A stretch of DNA of 45,537 bases from contig CAZSHG010000024.1 of NCBI GenBank assembly GCA_964606695.1, positions 1 to 45,537 of the forward strand, read 5' to 3'. The notes beneath the pieces were generated by a model. That model worked only from the letters and a program-made list of their open reading frames with translations, ran no database searches and was not told the DNA's origin. Every line of letters starts with the position of its first letter. The stretch's first letter is position 1. Of the stretch, positions 7,633 through 14,752 are shown one piece after another. The position numbers were made by a program, and so were the translations under genes. Source of the stretch: CAZSHG01 sp964606695 [NCBI: uncultured bacterium] (GTDB lineage Bacteria > UBP14 > UBA6098).

Positions 7633-7747
7633 TTTTATCCCGATAAATTGTAAATAACGCTGGAAATTCTTACAAATTTTCTATTGCGTTTTTAATTTTT
7701 CCGGAGTATCTTTAGGCAGGTTATATTTATTATCAAAGGAGTTTCAA

Positions 7748-10700
7748 ATGCTAAAAGCTTCGTTCCTGTTTGTTCTTGTTTTAGTTACCTTCCTCGCAGG
7801 TGCTATTCCAAATCAAATACAATATCAAGGCAAACTGACCGATTATACGGGTGTCGGCGAGAATGGCGATTTCGATTTCGTATTCAGAATTTACGATGTA
7901 GAAACCGGCGGACTATCTCTCTGGTTTGAAAACCATTCCTCGGTATCGGTTACACACGGGCTTTTCGAGGTCGAACTCGGTTCGAGCGTCCCGATTAATC
8001 TCGATTTCGACACGCAATATTGGCTCGAAATCGAGGTTGAAAGCTCTGTTTTAATGCCGAGAGTCAAATTAGCGGCAAGCCCTTACGCCTTCCGCGCGGC
8101 AATTGCCGACAGCATCGCCGGCGGAACGATAATTAATGAACCCGACACCTTTATCGCGCACTGGGACAGCGTTCGCGGTATCCCGGCAGACATCGCAGAC
8201 GGTGATAACATCGACACAACAATCGCCCAGTGGGCATCTATTAGAGATATTCCCCCCGCAATCCTCGATGGCGATGATATGGGTTTCCTGCAACTTCGAG
8301 CTGAAGCGAACCCGTGGCTCCTCGACAGCGTGACTTTTATCGCGGGTGATAATGTTACTTTGACCCAGACCGGCGCGACTATCGAGATAAATTCGGTCGA
8401 TAATCAATGGTCGCGCGCCGGAAGTGATATCAGCACGAAGTTCACGACGGACTGGGTGGGTGTTGGTATAATCGCTCCGCAACAAAGGCTCGATGTCAAT
8501 GGCGCTATCCATATTGGCAACACCGACGACGATATTGAGGGTTCGATTCGCTATCGCGCAGGGCATTTTCAGGGCTATGTTGCCGATTCTGGCTGGGTGA
8601 CTTTGACCGGCGGCACGGTTGTTTACGATACTGTCCATCTATGGGCACAAACGGGAAGACATATCCATCTAACCGACGAGACCGACAGCGTGGGTATTGG
8701 CACGGACGCGCCGCGTAGCAAGCTCGATGTCGAGGGCGGAGTGGCAATCGGCGAGAGTTACGCGGGCGCTCATTCCGCACCCGGTAACGGCCTTATCGTC
8801 GAGGGCGAGGTCGGAATCGGCATCGCGATTCCAGCTTCACAACTACATGTAGCTACAGGCACGGAGGCGTATTTAACTCATGGCGGATATATAACAGCGG
8901 GTCATATGGGTGATTACAACGTCGTGATAGATAACGATGAAATTCTTGCGCGACATGATGGATTCGCTTCTACCTTATATTTGCAGAATGACGGCGGTAA
9001 TGTTGATGTCGGAAATAATTTAGTAATCCATGGTGGGATCGATGATGGAACAGACATGGGAAGCGTCGGCCAAATTTTATCGAGCACCGGCGGTGGACTC
9101 GACTGGATAGACGCCCCTTCTTCCAGCGACGGCGATTGGGAAATCGACGGCACAAATATGTATTCGATTCCCACCGGAGACGTTGGAATAGGCACAACCA
9201 CGCCATCCGAGAAACTCGATGTCCACGGCAACACCAAGACACACGAAATCCACCTCGCCGCGCCTGGAGTTACCGGTTGGCAGAACCAAATCGCATGGTT
9301 CGACGACGACCGCACAACAATCAATCATGTCCTGTATATGGACGCTGACGACGGCGACAAACTCAAGCTCGATATGGGATACGGCGGTTCCGGCGCAACA
9401 CGAGTGTTCGAGTTCGACAACGGCAGTATCGGCCTTGGCACCAACGAGCCGGACGCCCGCCTGCATATCCACAACGGCACTGACGCCGACACCCTCGGCG
9501 GCGGATATATCGTCCTCGGCGATGTCGGTGGCGAAAACATCGTCATCGATAACAACGAAATAATGGCGCGGCACGACAGCTCGACCTCGACTCTCTTAAT
9601 TCAGCTCAACGGCGGAGATGCCGACTTCGGCGGAAATGTCATCCTGCGCGGAGGTATCAGCGACGGCGCGTCATACGGCAACATCGATCAGGTCATCGTC
9701 TCCGACGGTGCCGGCGGATGGAGTTGGGAAAATTCCCCTCACGTCGAGTTCATCAACGACCTCGACGACGTCGATACAGCCGGTGTCGTGGACGGCCAGG
9801 TTCTCAAATGGATCGCAGTCGCCAACGAATGGCGCCCCGCAAACGACGTCGGCGGAGCGACCGGCGCGGACAACTGGGGAACTCAGGTCGTTCTGACCGA
9901 TTCATCCATCCTCGGCGACGGCACACCCGCTGAACCCCTCGGAATCGACTGGGACACCCTCGACGCCCACATCAACCGCTATGTTGACCTAAACGATCTT
10001 CGCAATGTCAACGACGTAGGCGTCTCTGACGGCGAAGTCCTCGCCTGGATAGCCGCCGCCGGAGAATGGCGTCCCCTCGACCTGGACGAAGGCGGCCTCG
10101 GCGATAACTGGGGAACGCAGATTGTCGAAACGGACGCCTCCCTTCAAGGCGACGGCACCCTCGGCGATTTGCTGTCAGTCAACTGGGACACCCTGAATGC
10201 ATATCCCGACACGATGATGGTCCTCAACGACCTCAAAGATGTTTATACCGACAGCCTCAATTACGATTTCAAACTCGCGTGGGACCACGACAGCTCCCGA
10301 TGGGTCGGCAAATTCGACAACGACGGCGATATGGCCAACGAACTTATCGACTCCCTCGTCTGGGAACCGGTCGATAGCGTGGTCGATACCAACTGGCGCA
10401 CCCTCCGCATCATCGAACATTCCGTGAACTGGGACGTCGAAATCCCCGTCAACAACGACAGCCTTCAGGACAACAGCATCTTCGAGCTAGAAGACGTCGA
10501 TACGACCGACCTCGCGGAAGGCACCGTCATGCGCTGGACCTTCATCGAAACGACCTTTGTCGGCGACGACACCACCCTTCAATATAAATGGGTGCCCGTC
10601 GAGGTGAGCGAAATATTCGCCGAACACAAAATAAGCGACCTCTCCGATGTCAACGACAGCATCCCCATCGACAAACATGTCCTCCAATGGAACGCCGCCA

Positions 10701-11962
10701 CCGAAACATGGGGACCGGGAATCGACCCCTCGGAATTCATCAATGTATGGCAGGATCATCACGGCTACATAGCTCCCCTCGCCGACAGCTGTGTCGATTT
10801 CCGCATCTACGATTTCGACTCCGCGATGGCCATGTCCATCATCGAAACCACCGGCGTTGCGACTGACACATGGTTCGGCATTTACACCGACCGCCGAGGC
10901 GTCGCGGCCTCCGACGGCTACGGCATCTACTCTCACGCCGGCACCGACGCTGGAATCGCTCCGGGAAGCGAATTTTACGGCGTCAAAGGCGTAGCCAACG
11001 GCGGCCACGTCGTTTACGGCCTCTACGGCGACGGAGACTTCCCCGGCGCAGGCGGCACCGGCTACGGCGTTTACGGCCGAGGCAAAAACTACGGAGCTTC
11101 TTTCCGAGGAACCGGTGCAAACAGCTACGGCATCTACGCCACCTCCGACGATCTCGTTGGCGGAATGGCCGCCTTCCTCAACGGCTATGTCGGCGTGAAC
11201 ACCGACCACAAAAACGCCCGCTTCGAAGTCCATCATGATCAGGACGGCAACAACATCCCCAGCGCGATTTTCAGAATGCACGACTCCGGATTCGACGACA
11301 CAACCTATTTCCACCAGAAATGGGGCGGCGGCGGTGCCCATGAACGAGCACTCATCCACGCCAAACACAATGGCGAAACCGCATTCAAGGCTCGCACGGA
11401 CGGCAGGATCGAAGACAAAACCGGATTTGTCATGCCCGTGGGAACGGTCGTTCCTTACGCCGGAAGCACCGCCCCCGACGGCTGGCTCACATGCGACGGC
11501 GCTTTGCACGATACTACAACTCACAACGACCTTTTCCATGTAATCGGCTATAACTACGGCGGCTCCGGAGATTCTTTCCGCGTGCCAGATATGCAGGGCC
11601 GCATTCCCGTCGGCCGCCATTCTACAGATTCCGATTTCGACAATCTGAACGATAGCGGCGGCGAAAAAACTCACACGCTGACAGTTTCCGAAATCCCGGA
11701 ACATAACCACGGCGGAAGCACTTCGACCAACGGTAACCATTATCACGATATGCCATTCGATGACGGTGACGGCGGAGTTTACGGAGCAACCGGTATCACA
11801 GTTCATAACGCAAACTGTGGTGGTGGAGATTGCGGTGGCAACGGCCTCGGCTTTACAAATAATACAGGCAATCATACTCATACAATTTCAAATCAGGGGG
11901 ACGGAAATGCCCACAACAACCTTCAACCATACAGAGTGCTGAACTACATTATCAAATATTAG
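7748..11962 (+). CDS. Secreted fibre-like protein with C-terminal phage tail-collar domain
   Basis: A 1404-residue protein with an AAAGGAG ribosome-binding site and a signal peptide (MLKASFLFVLVLVTFLAGAI). Residues 20-125 form the common secreted N-terminal domain (IPNQIQYQGKLTD...LFEVELGS...ASPYAFRA). From about 250 onward are repeated fibre segments of the VGIGTTTPSEKLDVHG type (e.g. near 315, 355, 480, 560), typical of trimeric tail-fibre or adhesin stalks. A stretch of duplicated NWGTQ...DLLSVNWDTLNA modules occupies 670-960, and GYGVYGRG beta repeats lie near 1085-1150. Residues 1227-1404 are a tail-collar domain (VPYAGSTAPDGWLTCDG, then VPDMQGRIPVGR, EIPEHNH, NNLQPYRVLNYIIKY). No other phage gene is nearby, so a cell-surface trimeric fibre or adhesin is inferred. 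No sorting domain is present. Confidence 0.85.
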   Translation: MLKASFLFVLVLVTFLAGAIPNQIQYQGKLTDYTGVGENGDFDFVFRIYDVETGGLSLWFENHSSVSVTHGLFEVELGSSVPINLDFDTQYWLEIEVESSVLMPRVKLAASPYAFRAAIADSIAGGTIINEPDTFIAHWDSVRGIPADIADGDNIDTTIAQWASIRDIPPAILDGDDMGFLQLRAEANPWLLDSVTFIAGDNVTLTQTGATIEINSVDNQWSRAGSDISTKFTTDWVGVGIIAPQQRLDVNGAIHIGNTDDDIEGSIRYRAGHFQGYVADSGWVTLTGGTVVYDTVHLWAQTGRHIHLTDETDSVGIGTDAPRSKLDVEGGVAIGESYAGAHSAPGNGLIVEGEVGIGIAIPASQLHVATGTEAYLTHGGYITAGHMGDYNVVIDNDEILARHDGFASTLYLQNDGGNVDVGNNLVIHGGIDDGTDMGSVGQILSSTGGGLDWIDAPSSSDGDWEIDGTNMYSIPTGDVGIGTTTPSEKLDVHGNTKTHEIHLAAPGVTGWQNQIAWFDDDRTTINHVLYMDADDGDKLKLDMGYGGSGATRVFEFDNGSIGLGTNEPDARLHIHNGTDADTLGGGYIVLGDVGGENIVIDNNEIMARHDSSTSTLLIQLNGGDADFGGNVILRGGISDGASYGNIDQVIVSDGAGGWSWENSPHVEFINDLDDVDTAGVVDGQVLKWIAVANEWRPANDVGGATGADNWGTQVVLTDSSILGDGTPAEPLGIDWDTLDAHINRYVDLNDLRNVNDVGVSDGEVLAWIAAAGEWRPLDLDEGGLGDNWGTQIVETDASLQGDGTLGDLLSVNWDTLNAYPDTMMVLNDLKDVYTDSLNYDFKLAWDHDSSRWVGKFDNDGDMANELIDSLVWEPVDSVVDTNWRTLRIIEHSVNWDVEIPVNNDSLQDNSIFELEDVDTTDLAEGTVMRWTFIETTFVGDDTTLQYKWVPVEVSEIFAEHKISDLSDVNDSIPIDKHVLQWNAATETWGPGIDPSEFINVWQDHHGYIAPLADSCVDFRIYDFDSAMAMSIIETTGVATDTWFGIYTDRRGVAASDGYGIYSHAGTDAGIAPGSEFYGVKGVANGGHVVYGLYGDGDFPGAGGTGYGVYGRGKNYGASFRGTGANSYGIYATSDDLVGGMAAFLNGYVGVNTDHKNARFEVHHDQDGNNIPSAIFRMHDSGFDDTTYFHQKWGGGGAHERALIHAKHNGETAFKARTDGRIEDKTGFVMPVGTVVPYAGSTAPDGWLTCDGALHDTTTHNDLFHVIGYNYGGSGDSFRVPDMQGRIPVGRHSTDSDFDNLNDSGGEKTHTLTVSEIPEHNHGGSTSTNGNHYHDMPFDDGDGGVYGATGITVHNANCGGGDCGGNGLGFTNNTGNHTHTISNQGDGNAHNNLQPYRVLNYIIKY

Positions 11963-11978
11963 CCCATTCAATCCGCAG

Positions 11979-11999
11979 GGGAGGGGCGCGTCCCCTCCC
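11979..11999 (+). terminator. GC-rich hairpin after the fibre gene
   Basis: Perfect arms GGGAGGGG and a CCCCTCCC partner around a 5-base loop lie 17 bp after the TAG stop. No T-run follows, so it is a transcript-end hairpin of uncertain type. Confidence 0.4.
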
Positions 12000-12137
12000 G
12001 CCGGCGGATAGAGCGGGATTATACGAACTAAATGAGGAAACGAAATGATTAATCTAACGGCGATAATAAAAAAAGGCAAAAAGGCAGTCATATTATAATG
12101 ACCAAACAGACCAAAACCGAAAAAAAAGGAAAAAGAT

Positions 12138-12332
12138 ATGACTAAAGTAGCAGAATTATCAGTTGAGGAATTCAAAGAACTCGTTCACCGGACTGTCGAA
12201 GATAGCCTTGATTCGGTTTTCGAGGATATCCTCGCCCTGTCCAGCCCCGAATACCTCAAATCGATAATCGAAGCGAGAAAAGACCATAAGGAGGGAAGAA
12301 CCAGGACTTTCGAGGAAGTATTCGATGTATGA
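12138..12332 (+). CDS. Antitoxin of a RelE/ParE-type toxin-antitoxin pair
   Basis: A 64-residue acidic, helical protein (MTKVAELSVEEFKELVHRTV...SPEYLKSIIEARKDHKEGRT...FEEVFDV). Such short proteins ahead of RelE-like genes are antitoxins that bind and block the toxin and repress the operon. The ribosome-binding site is AAAGGAA. It overlaps the toxin gene by 8 bp, the standard arrangement. The assignment rests mainly on context and on the YLKSIIEARKD segment common in these antitoxins. Confidence 0.75.
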   Translation: MTKVAELSVEEFKELVHRTVEDSLDSVFEDILALSSPEYLKSIIEARKDHKEGRTRTFEEVFDV

Positions 12333-12573
12333 TATTGTAATAACTGATAGGGCTGAAGCTGATATTGAAAAACTCAATCCTTCCATCAAGAGAAGAATCG
12401 GTGAGAAGTTAAAACAATATGCCGCCGATCCTTATCATTATGCGACTAAAATAAATCGAATAGAATTGGGAACATTCCGATTTCGTATCGGCGATTATAG
12501 AGTCATTTTTGATATCGAAAGCGAGACTATAATTGTTTTGCGTGTCGGTCACAGGAGCAAGATTTATGAGTAG
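12325..12573 (+). CDS. RelE/ParE-family toxin
   Basis: An 82-residue protein with the family layout: MYDIVITDRAEADIEKLNPS, then a helix, then RIELGTFRFRIGDYRVIFDIE and the C-terminal strand VLRVGHRSKIYE. R/K/Y residues in GTFRFRIGDYRVI and the final HRSKIY correspond to the ribosome-dependent mRNA interferase surface of RelE. The start overlaps the antitoxin stop; GAGGAAG upstream serves as ribosome-binding site. Full length. Confidence 0.88.
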   Translation: MYDIVITDRAEADIEKLNPSIKRRIGEKLKQYAADPYHYATKINRIELGTFRFRIGDYRVIFDIESETIIVLRVGHRSKIYE

Positions 12574-12618
12574 AACCCTACGGAAGAAGTGCGTTTTTCC
12601 CTTCGGCGGCAATAGAAT

Positions 12619-13056
12619 ATGAGAGAACTTGAACGAAATATAACAATCGCCGAATTCGGCCTCGATTATCCCCTTCGAGACCGGGGTAGAGTTGCCTCGA
12701 TCCTCGAAATAGAGGGGTGCGGCGTCGATTTTTATCTGTTCGTGCTTAAATATTATAGGAACAACGTCGAATTTAAGCGCAACATGGCCGATATTAAGCG
12801 AATCAGCCCTAATCATAAACGCGACATCGTAATATTTAATAGAATCGGGCAGACATTTAATGGCGACATCCTCAATCTAAATGGAAACAGCCTCGAAATT
12901 AATCGCAACATCCTCAAATTTAATTTAAGTTTTAGGATGATGCGTTTAAAAATGGCGATGTTGCGTTTAAGTATGGCAATGATTCTTTTTGAAACGACAG
13001 CGTTCCCATTAATATTATCACTGTGCATATTAAAAATGGAGAGTGATAATTTATGA
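12619..13056 (+). other. Open frame spanning 21-bp array B, doubtful gene
   Basis: A 145-codon open frame whose stop overlaps the next gene's ATG (13053) as ATGA. Codons 1-50 (MRELERNITIAEFGLDYPLR...) have no recognised family and codons 51-125 simply read the 21-bp array as heptads (NGDILNL, NGNSLEI, NRNILKF). No clear ribosome-binding site is seen. The frame may be open only because a 21-bp repeat without stops stays open in every frame. Equally, a translated leader coupled to 13053 cannot be excluded. Confidence 0.25.
12772..12986 (+). repeat. Degenerate 21-bp tandem array B, inverting in its middle (core TTTAA.xGC.ACATC)
   Basis: Forward units begin at 12772, 12793, 12814, 12835, 12856, 12877, 12898 and 12919, exactly 21 bp apart, each with a TTTAA/TAAA start and a GCAACATC/GCGACATC-like block. 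From about 12924 the same unit runs in the opposite orientation: TTTAA blocks at 12924, 12945 and 12966, again 21 bp apart, with GATGATGCG and GATGTTGCG preceding TTTAA. The two halves can pair into a long imperfect hairpin centred near 12923. The array stops about 65 bp before the ATG of the helical protein at 13053. Confidence 0.75.
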
Positions 13057-13745
13057 TTAAGAACAATCGCATTACTCAGGACAGCGACGGCACAAGAATG
13101 CTGAGATTAAGCCTTGTATCCAAGCACGTTACAGAATTTTCCGCGGAGTTAGGCCTCTCGCCCGACAAGGTGGACTGGGCGTTAAACGCCGAAGGGATAT
13201 GGACGGGTATCGATTCATCCGCCGCAGTCGATAAAGGCACAATCGACGAGGCTTATCAGGAGTTTCAGCTCAAAGTGGTCGAGGCGGCGAAGTATTACGC
13301 GAAATGCCGTGCGTATCTGACCGCCCTTATCAAGGCCGAAGGCGTGGATGACGAGCTTTTGCGGTCTTACGGTTTTATCGGAGGATCCCCGCGTCGTTTC
13401 AAACAGCTGTCGAACGCAATCGAACAGTGGAAGGAAACCCACGACGATATGGTGAGCGCGGGTGATTCGCGGGTCGTTATCGACGATTATATGAATCAAC
13501 TGCTGAGTTTGCGCGAGGCGATGATCGAACGGCATCAGGAAGCTCTTGCCGCGAGGCGCCGTTCGGCGGAATCGTTCAAACGCAAGCGGGAGATTTTCGA
13601 CAAAGACACCGCGATGCTTCAGTTTTTGTTTTCGCTCTGCAAATTGACCTGGGGCCCCGACAGTTCGAAACTTGAGCTTCTCGGATTCAAGACCCGTTCC
13701 GGCGTCTGGTCGGAGAAGAAGAAGAAAATTGGCAATGGGCAATGA
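13053..13745 (+). CDS. Helical-domain protein of unknown function (230 aa)
   Basis: Almost entirely alpha-helical (long helices about 60-110, 118-140, 145-200), with no signal peptide, membrane helix or catalytic motif. Residues 155-185 are a basic coiled-coil-like stretch (ERHQEALAARRRSAESFKRK). The C terminus is lysine-rich (EKKKKIGNGQ). GGAG lies upstream and the ATG overlaps the preceding open frame's stop. The helix order and the closing LTWGPDSSKLELLGF resemble the helical half of the 6118 protein, so they may be distant members of one family, each placed behind a 21-bp array. This similarity is judged by eye. Confidence 0.75.
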   Translation: MIKNNRITQDSDGTRMLRLSLVSKHVTEFSAELGLSPDKVDWALNAEGIWTGIDSSAAVDKGTIDEAYQEFQLKVVEAAKYYAKCRAYLTALIKAEGVDDELLRSYGFIGGSPRRFKQLSNAIEQWKETHDDMVSAGDSRVVIDDYMNQLLSLREAMIERHQEALAARRRSAESFKRKREIFDKDTAMLQFLFSLCKLTWGPDSSKLELLGFKTRSGVWSEKKKKIGNGQ

Positions 13746-13758
13746 GCAAGAAAGATAG

Positions 13759-14010
13759 ATGAATATCAGATTTACAAAACACGCGCTACGGCAATGCGAG
13801 GAAAGAGGAGCTTCCAGAGAAGAAGTTATCGAGGCGATAAAGAACGGTTTGCGAGAATCGGCCAAACACGGCCGTTTTATCTGCAAAAGTAATTTCCAAT
13901 TCAATGGTTATTGGCAGGAAAAGTTCTATACTATCAAACAAGTTGCCCCGATTATTGTCGAGGAAAACGACGAGACGGTTGTTATTACGGTTTACACCTT
14001 TTACTTTTAG
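13759..14010 (+). CDS. DUF4258-like toxin candidate
   Basis: An 83-residue protein with the DUF4258 pattern: N-terminal IRFTKHALRQCEERGASREEV, then IKNG...RESAKHGRFICKSNF and a closing pair of strands (PIIVEENDETVVITVYTFYF). The conserved H in TKHALRQ and the R/E in EERG are typical. DUF4258 proteins are frequent partners of DUF2283 or short antitoxin genes and are thought to be RelE-fold toxins. It lies 13 bp after the helical-protein stop and 11 bp before a DUF2283 gene, so it is probably part of the same operon. Confidence 0.75.
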   Translation: MNIRFTKHALRQCEERGASREEVIEAIKNGLRESAKHGRFICKSNFQFNGYWQEKFYTIKQVAPIIVEENDETVVITVYTFYF

Positions 14011-14021
14011 GAGCGAATGCT

Positions 14022-14240
14022 ATGAAAATAACATACGATTCTGAAATCGACGCCCTCTATATTCGAATACTCGAAGGCGAGCATGAATGCCGAACACTGC
14101 GCCTTTCCGAAGAGATAGCTCTGAATATCGGCAAGGGCGAAAAACTGGTCGGTATCGAAATACTGGACGCCAAAGAGGTCCTCGGACAGGATGATCTGCC
14201 CAGTATAGTCCTCGAGAACGTGAAATACGCAATTGCGTGA
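14022..14240 (+). CDS. DUF2283 protein, probable antitoxin
   Basis: A 72-residue protein starting at ATG 14022 with TAGGAG upstream. MKITYDSEIDALYIRI at the N terminus, then LSEEIALNIGKGEKLVGIEILDA, is the DUF2283 signature (DxxxDxxYI...VGIEILDA). These small beta proteins are commonly encoded next to DUF4258 genes and behave as antitoxin-like partners. It follows the DUF4258 gene by 11 bp, the toxin-first order usual for this pair. Confidence 0.85.
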   Translation: MKITYDSEIDALYIRILEGEHECRTLRLSEEIALNIGKGEKLVGIEILDAKEVLGQDDLPSIVLENVKYAIA

Positions 14241-14290
14241 AACATTAGTATTACGGCGAACGGGAGCACCCTTACGGTCGGAGGTATATT

Positions 14291-14722
14291 ATGAGGAAAA
14301 TGTATTTATTATTGGTGTTAGCGGCTTTCGCGCTGGTGGTGTTCGCTGATGAGATTCCACATGAATTGTCGTCGGGGGAATCGGAAGGGAAGGCCGGGGA
14401 TTCTGCGGTTGGGACTTATGTCGCGGAACTGCCGTCGGCGTCGGGGATGGGGCGGGTTATTCTCCTGCATATCTTCGAGAACGGCAACGCGATTCGCACA
14501 AGCGTTTATGTCGGCGAGCCGAAGGGGGATTTTGTCGAAGAGGGCACGTGGACGGTCAAAAACGGCATCCTGTCCCTGACCCTCGCGAACACTGCCGAGG
14601 ACTCCGAGGAAATCGAGCTTCAGTTCAAAGTCGAACCGGAGGGTCTGCGGTCGGTCGAATACGACGAAAGTCCTATGGGCAAAGGCGAAGTGTTTTTCAC
14701 TCGAATTCAGGAATCATTTTGA
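14291..14722 (+). CDS. Small exported NlpE-like beta-barrel protein
   Basis: A 143-residue protein with GGAGG upstream and a signal peptide (MRKMYLLLVLAAFALVVFA). The mature part has the NlpE N-terminal pattern: VGTYVAELPSASGMGRVILL...VYVGEPKGDFVEEGTWTVKNGILSL, a small beta barrel. It lacks the CxxC copper motif and the lipobox of NlpE, so a copper or surface-sensing role should not be assumed. It leads an apparent three-gene operon with the giant protein 30 bp downstream. Confidence 0.7.
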   Translation: MRKMYLLLVLAAFALVVFADEIPHELSSGESEGKAGDSAVGTYVAELPSASGMGRVILLHIFENGNAIRTSVYVGEPKGDFVEEGTWTVKNGILSLTLANTAEDSEEIELQFKVEPEGLRSVEYDESPMGKGEVFFTRIQESF

Positions 14723-14752
14723 TGGACATAACTCCGTTTAAGGCGGTCTAAT

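Noticed and set aside
10487-11881. A 464-codon open frame on the minus strand
   Set aside because: It is antisense to the clearly coding tail-collar protein; its Val/Ala/Asp-rich composition reflects the opposite strand's codon bias.
7748-11962. Prophage
   Set aside because: The tail-collar protein is the only phage-like element; no terminase, portal, capsid, integrase or lysis gene is seen, and it has a signal peptide.
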